Part shown: in pieces, positions 59,013 to 64,000 of the stretch
Layout: every line of letters begins with the position of its first letter
How positions within the stretch are numbered: position 1 is the stretch's first letter
NCBI RefSeq assembly: GCF_032452875.1
Contig: NC_083869.1
Coordinates: 77,804,501 to 77,868,500, forward strand
From: Bos javanicus
Lineage: Eukaryota > Chordata > Mammalia > Artiodactyla > Bovidae
Direction of reading: 5' to 3'
DNA: 64,000 nt
Program-made: the position numbers and the translations under genes
The notes under the pieces: model-generated
The model's database searches: none
What the model was told of the DNA's origin: nothing
What the model saw: the letters and a program-made list of their open reading frames with translations, nothing else

Positions 59013-60180
59013 TTTACTTATAATGTCTATTTCCCTACCAGACTGTCAATTTTACAAACACAATCTATTTTAAGTGCTATAATTCAAGCAACAGAAACAG
59101 TGTCAGGCACAGGGTAGTGGATTAATTGACAATAAAAATAAAGAACTATTAATGAAACAGTATATAGCTTATAGGGGATGACACATACTATTTCTTTAGA
59201 CATGCTTTTTGCCTTAAGGAAATTAGCACCCTGGAGAAAATAGGATGCTTACATAACACACTTTAGACACCCAGGCAGAAGAAGATGGGTCAGCATTGTA
59301 GACATACAGGCAAAACACTTGCTTTAGGCATTGGGATGAGTTGAGGCATGCAGAGGAAAATCCATGGAAGAGTTCTGATTTTATCTGGTCTTTTAATGAA
59401 GGAAATCATATGGAGAGCTTCCCAGATTCAATAAAAGTTATAATTATGTATTTTATCTGGCTTTCCCCCCATTTAAAGTAAAATTAATGCCATTTCCAGT
59501 TTTCCTAGATAGTTTTTGCAAGAGTTTTAGATAATGAGCCTTTGTTTTCTTTCTTCAAATTGTTTTTTCTCAGTGGGTATTCATGCCTCATTACATCTTG
59601 GTGTAGAAGGAAGGTTGAAGAGTATAAGAGGTTATGGACAGCCAGGAGCCTAGATTGAGTTAAGCAGCTTTTATATTCATCCTCTTATTTTCAGGTTGAT
59701 CTCTTGTTCTTACCCTGGGACCTTCCAGACGGCATTCCTGGTGTCCCTCTCAGGGGCATCTCTTCTGCTGAAGGCTCCTATGGCCTTTATCCTGAGCTGA
59801 GACTTCTTCCATCTGAGTGATTTTTCTGTCAACACCTTGAACTTCTTTCTTATTTGTTGACAGCCCTGTTCCTGTTTTGTTTCCCATCACATAATGTCCT
59901 CAACTCCTTATTATCAGCTCAATAGGAATAGAGACAAGAAAAAGCAAGCACTTATGCACTTCCAAACAACCACATTGCTCTGGAAACCTAATTCTATTTT
60001 TTGAAATATTTGTTTACCTTGTTTAATCACATAATGATAACTGGACAATTTTAATAATTTAGACTTTAGTTATTCAATAATGAAGAGTTAGAAATTGAAA
60101 CTACAAAAGTGATTATTCTTGATTTTTAGGGTTTATAATTCTTGGATGTATAATAATATCAGCTTAATATAAAAGTGGAT
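59013..60180. other. Intergenic DNA, possible L2 end, no gene
   Basis: 59035-59140 has weak L2 3'-end phrasing ('gactgtcaattttac', 'ggcacagggtagtgg'). The rest is unassigned. Confidence 0.4.
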
Positions 60181-60386
60181 GTGTGTGTGTTACTCGCTTA
60201 GTTGTGTCCAACCCTTTGCGACCACATGGACTTTAGCCTGCCAGGCTCCTCTGTCCATGGAGCTCACCAGGCAAGAATACTAGAGTGGGTAGCCATTCCC
60301 CTCTTCAGAGGATCTTCCTGACCCAGGGATCAAACCCAGGTCTCCTGCATTATAAACAAATTCTTTATTGTCTGAGTCACCAGGCA
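60181..60386 (-). mobile_element. Bov-tA SINE, antisense
   Basis: Begins at a (gt)n run, tail 'cgcttagttgtgtccaacc', middle 'caggcaagaatactagagtg', head complement 'caggtctcctgcattataa' ending 'gagtcaccaggc'. 60387-60773, which follows, has no recognisable gene. Confidence 0.85.
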
Positions 60387-60773
60387 AAAACTATAAAAAT
60401 GAATTTTCAGCTATTATTTTAAATTTTCTAAAGTCTGTGGAATGTACTAAAATGTGGGTATATAAGAAGAGATTAACACTTCGCTTGCAATTCAGAGTGA
60501 TTTTCTTTTTTTAAAGTAAAGCCTGTAGGTGATCAGTGTAATATTCCAGTCAAAATGTATGTATATACACACATGACTAGAATGGTATCATCCTAAACTC
60601 TTAATTTTTTTTTTCTAAATACATCCTTGCATCAGAAGAACCAAGGCACTTGGATCAGAAAACATGCTTGTATTTTTGCAATAAATTATGAGCTAAACTG
60701 AATATTGGTAGTACTATGATTGGTTCAATGAATGTGTTAGTGTTGGGGCCACTAACTGTTTTCTGGGTAATAA

Positions 60774-60976
60774 GTGAAAGTGAAGTCATATCCAACTCTT
60801 TGTGACCCCGTGGACTGTAGCCTAACAGGGTCCTCCATCCATGGGATTCTCCAGGCAGGAACACTAGAGTGGGTTGCCATTTCCTTCTCCAGGGGATCAT
60901 CCAGAACCAGGGATCGAACCTGGGTCTCCTGCATTGCAGGCAGATGCTTTACTCTCTGAGCCCTCGGGGAAGCCCT
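60774..60976 (-). mobile_element. Bov-tA SINE, antisense
   Basis: Tail 'agtgaagtcatatccaactc', middle 'ccaggcaggaacactagagt', head complement 'gcattgcaggcagatgc' ending 'gagccctcggggaagccc'. Confidence 0.9.
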
Positions 60977-60986
60977 AGGGAATAAG

Positions 60987-61262
60987 AATAACCAAGGCGA
61001 TGGCACCCCACTCCAGTACTCTGGCCTGGAAAATCCCATGGATGGAGGAACCTGGTAGGCTGCAGTCCATGGGGTCGTGAAGAGTCGGACACGACTGAGC
61101 GACTTCACTTTCACTTTTCACTTTCATGCTTTGGAGAAGGAAATGGCAACCCACTCCAGTGTTCTTGCCTGGAGAATCCCAGGGATGGGGGAACCTGGTG
61201 GGCTGCCGTCTATGGGGTCGCACAGAGTCTGACATGACTGAAGTGACTTAGCAGCAGCAGCA
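60987..61262 (+). mobile_element. BOV-A2 SINE, sense
   Basis: Starts 'aaggcgatggcaccccac' and ends in the CAG tail. It lies 10 bp from the antisense Bov-tA before it, so the two BovB-related tails face apart. No clear target-site duplication. Confidence 0.9.
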
Positions 61263-61935
61263 ACCTTGTATAGTCAGTTTCCTCTGAGTCCCACTTGTTC
61301 TAAAGCTGTACCAGGTGCAGGCTAAAGAAAAGAACTAGGGTCTGAGGAAGAAGCAAGGCATGGGACATGCATCAAAAAGTCTTAGGTGGTGAAAGAAAAA
61401 ACATAAGGGACACAGTCAAAGCTGCTACAGTAAGTTGATTTTGAGGCAGGAAAACCAGGGACAGCTAAGTTCCCAGGCAGGAGGAGGAGGAACCAGATCA
61501 GAAGAGAACTGAAATGGCTTTGATTTCTGGCCCAAACTCTGTCATAGAATGTGGTGTTCCACTCTCTGGGTCCCATCTCACATTGTTGAAACTATGTTTG
61601 GGCATGAGGTGAGAGCATGGTGATGTCAGAAGTCAACCAAGTCTAATAAAGTAGACCCTATACAAAGATCCTTCAAGATTTAGCAATTTGAAGACAAGTA
61701 CTTCATTTCAAACCATTAGAAACCAAAAGAACAATGAGGTCAGAATGGTTAAGATGGCTACCAGCTACCAAACTAGACCAAAGGCTATATTAAAGTCCAT
61801 GACATTTCTGTGTGTTTATGAAATTCAGGACACTGAGAAGTATAGAATATGTATCTGGAAACCACCAGGGTTATACATTCCCCATACATATGAAAAATAA
61901 AGAACACAGTCCATTACCCTATATATGCATTCCAT
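61263..61935. other. Intergenic DNA, no gene seen
   Basis: No recognisable coding frame or repeat family. Confidence 0.5.
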
Positions 61936-62153
61936 GCCATGCTAAGTCACTTCAGGCATCCCTGTCTCTGTGTGACACTATGGACTGTAGCCAACCAGGC
62001 TCCTCTGTCCATGGGATTGCCCAGGCAAGAATACTGGAGTGGTTTGTCATGCCCTTCTCCAGGGAATCTTCTTGATCCAAGGATTGAACCCACCTCTCTT
62101 AAGTCTCCTGCATTGGCAGGCAGGTTCTTTAGCAGTAGTGCACCTGGGAAGCA
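61936..62153 (-). mobile_element. Bov-tA SINE, antisense
   Basis: Tail 'gctaagtcacttcaggcatc', middle 'ccaggcaagaatactggag', head complement with a ~10-bp insertion ('cctctcttaagtctcctgc') ending 'cacctgggaagc'. Confidence 0.85.
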
Positions 62154-63672
62154 GTCTCTATATGATATAACCCTAAATCCCTTTGATTAAGCCTAGATAG
62201 AGGACAACAATTCTGTTAAGGGGCCACTTTGTCCATAAAAATTGCCTAATTATAAATGATTCTCTGTGGTCAACTTGTGGGACTTATATTTGTTGATTTT
62301 ATAAACCCAGGACCCTAAGGACACATGCATAAGACCAGTTGCACAGCAGGCCATCAAGGACCAGAAAGCTCCTATCATGACATAGGAGCATTAGCAAAGG
62401 CTAACCAAGTGAATGATTTAATCAACCAGTTGAAGGATTTAAATCAATAGTCAACAAAAAGTCTATGACTACTCCCTGCTCTTTGTATAGAAATTCAAGT
62501 CACAGAGATTTAACAGAATTTTATAATCATTCTTCAAACAAAACAAGCAGTAGTTTGTGTGCTTTTTATTTTTTCAATACACAAGGTCAATAGGAATGAA
62601 GTCAAGGGCTCCATTTTGTTGATGTTTCTGAGAAGTCTTCAGACTTCCCTCTCATCCTCCAATATGTCTTAAAGTATTAAGTGTTTCCACATTCATTTTG
62701 GCACTTCATAGAGTCCTATATCCTTCACTTTCTTACAAAGTGAAGATAATTGCTGCTTTTCTGAGAAAAACTCTTGTGTCTTGGAGAAAACTTATGCTTT
62801 CATCCATGAAAGAAATATTTTCCTCCTGTTCCATGAAGGAAAAAAAATAGATAAAACAAATTAGTTGAATCTCATGCCTGGAAGTTTGGTGGATAATAAT
62901 CTGAAGAGATTATGGAGGAGAATAAAGATAGAGAGAGGTTGACTAGAGATGAGAAATTCACCATTGCCTAGCTAAAGTGTGGAATGATAAACATCTATAT
63001 GAGAGGTGTAGTACTGTCTTTGTATATTTGTATGAGAGAGACGTATCCAGATAATAGCTTTGTAAACATAAGTTCCTATATGTTCACATATTTCCAAATA
63101 TGATGTGTGTAGTTAAGGGATTAAATAATTGAAAAACAAAACAAGTATGTATTGATGTGTTGAATTTTAATAAAATGGATCACTTTTAGTCCCCTAAAAA
63201 TGCCCCCAAAGATGTTCTTTTGTTTCTTCATTGTAAATTAGTGATGAACAAAAGTAAACATTAATTAGGCAAAGCCAAACTTCGTAAACTTCAAAACTTA
63301 CATTCTACTGGGATGCATGTGGAATAAATATTAATATTTTTAAGAGCCCTATTTGAGTGTACTCTTTGCTTATCCATCTGCTAAAGCTAGAATGAAATGA
63401 TGAGCACCATGTCCTCTAAGTAAAGGTAGAGGAGAGGGTGTCCATTATCTTCTGGGATACAGCAAAAAATGTCAGGAAAAAGCTGAATTATTTGACTATG
63501 TTGAGTGACATTTAGCTAATTTTGAAAAATCCCTTTACTCAGTTTTCTTTTGCTACTTTATTCCAAGAGATCATAAAGAATATGCCTTTCCTTGCTTTAT
63601 TGAATTTGAATAAAATACCTTACATTTAACAAAAAAAAAGTGAAAAACCAAATTAGTGATTATTTTGGCCAA
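62154..63672. other. AT-rich intergenic DNA, no gene seen
   Basis: About 1.5 kb of A+T-rich sequence; no coding frame or repeat assigned. Confidence 0.5.
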
Positions 63673-64000
63673 AACTAACTAAAGCATCTTGATGAAAGTG
63701 AAAGAGGAGAGTGAAAAAATTTGATTAAAGCTCAGTATTCAGAAAACTAAGATCATGGCATCTGGTCCCATCACTTCATGGGAAATAGATGGGGAAACAG
63801 TGGAAACACTGTTTACTTTTTTGGGCTCCAAAATCACTGCAGATGGTGACTGCAGCCATGAAATTAAAAGACACTTACTCCTTGGAAGACAAATTATGAC
63901 CAACCTAGATAGCATATTGAAAAGCAGAGACCTTTGCCAACAAAGGTCCGTCTAGTCAAGGCTATGGTTTCTCCAGTGGTCATGTATGAATGTGAGAGTT
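63673..64000 (+). mobile_element. BovB LINE, sense, cut by the window end
   Basis: Sense BovB ORF2 from 'aactaactaaagcatcttgatg' to the last base. The frame at 63755-63955 carries the usual 'MASGPITSWEIDGETVET' region and then shifts because of a deletion near 63930 ('gagacctttgcc'). Confidence 0.88.

Overview
The window is nuclear DNA of a ruminant, most likely a bovid. It is packed with BovB (RTE-clade) LINEs, their derivative SINEs Bov-tA and BOV-A2, one cetartiodactyl CHR-type tRNA SINE, L1 3' ends, and ancient MIR, L2 and MLT1 remnants. About twenty BovB pieces lie in both orientations. No multi-exon host gene can be followed with confidence. Most long open frames are pieces of BovB or L1 reading frames or their antisense shadows, and many apparent starts are GTG or TTG rather than ATG.

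The one long intact protein-coding frame is an intronless copy of NET1, a RhoA guanine-nucleotide exchange factor (39399-41126, + strand). It is followed by about 1.4 kb of 3' UTR and an A-tract. It is a processed retrocopy that lost the parental start codon, but it is open from an ATG supplied by the antisense BovB LINE it landed in. The predicted protein is 575 aa: 11 BovB-derived residues joined to NET1 from its early N-terminus through the DH and PH domains to the C-terminal PDZ-binding tail.

Layout. 1.7-5.2 kb: an antisense L1 carrying a SINE and two BovB pieces. 5.2-13 kb: AT-rich DNA with scattered L1 and SINE ends. 14-15.6 kb: a sense L1 3' half. 17-27 kb: alternating BovB copies of both strands inserted into older L1s, plus an MLT1 LTR. 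27.6-33 kb: mostly single-copy DNA with MIR and L2 remnants. 34.5-48.4 kb: a composite block in which remains of a class I (gammaretrovirus-like) endogenous retrovirus on the - strand are interrupted by BovB copies, one of which holds the NET1 retrocopy. 48-64 kb: further BovB and SINE copies in unique DNA, one possible unrecognised exon (51565-52077, - strand), and a BovB copy cut by the window end.

The ERV is inert. Its zinc knuckle, protease, RNase H and integrase segments are broken by frameshifts and stops, and the polymerase core of RT and the catalytic core of integrase are missing. Family names are from recognition by eye; no database search was run, and edges are usually good to about 10 bp except where a target-site duplication fixes them.
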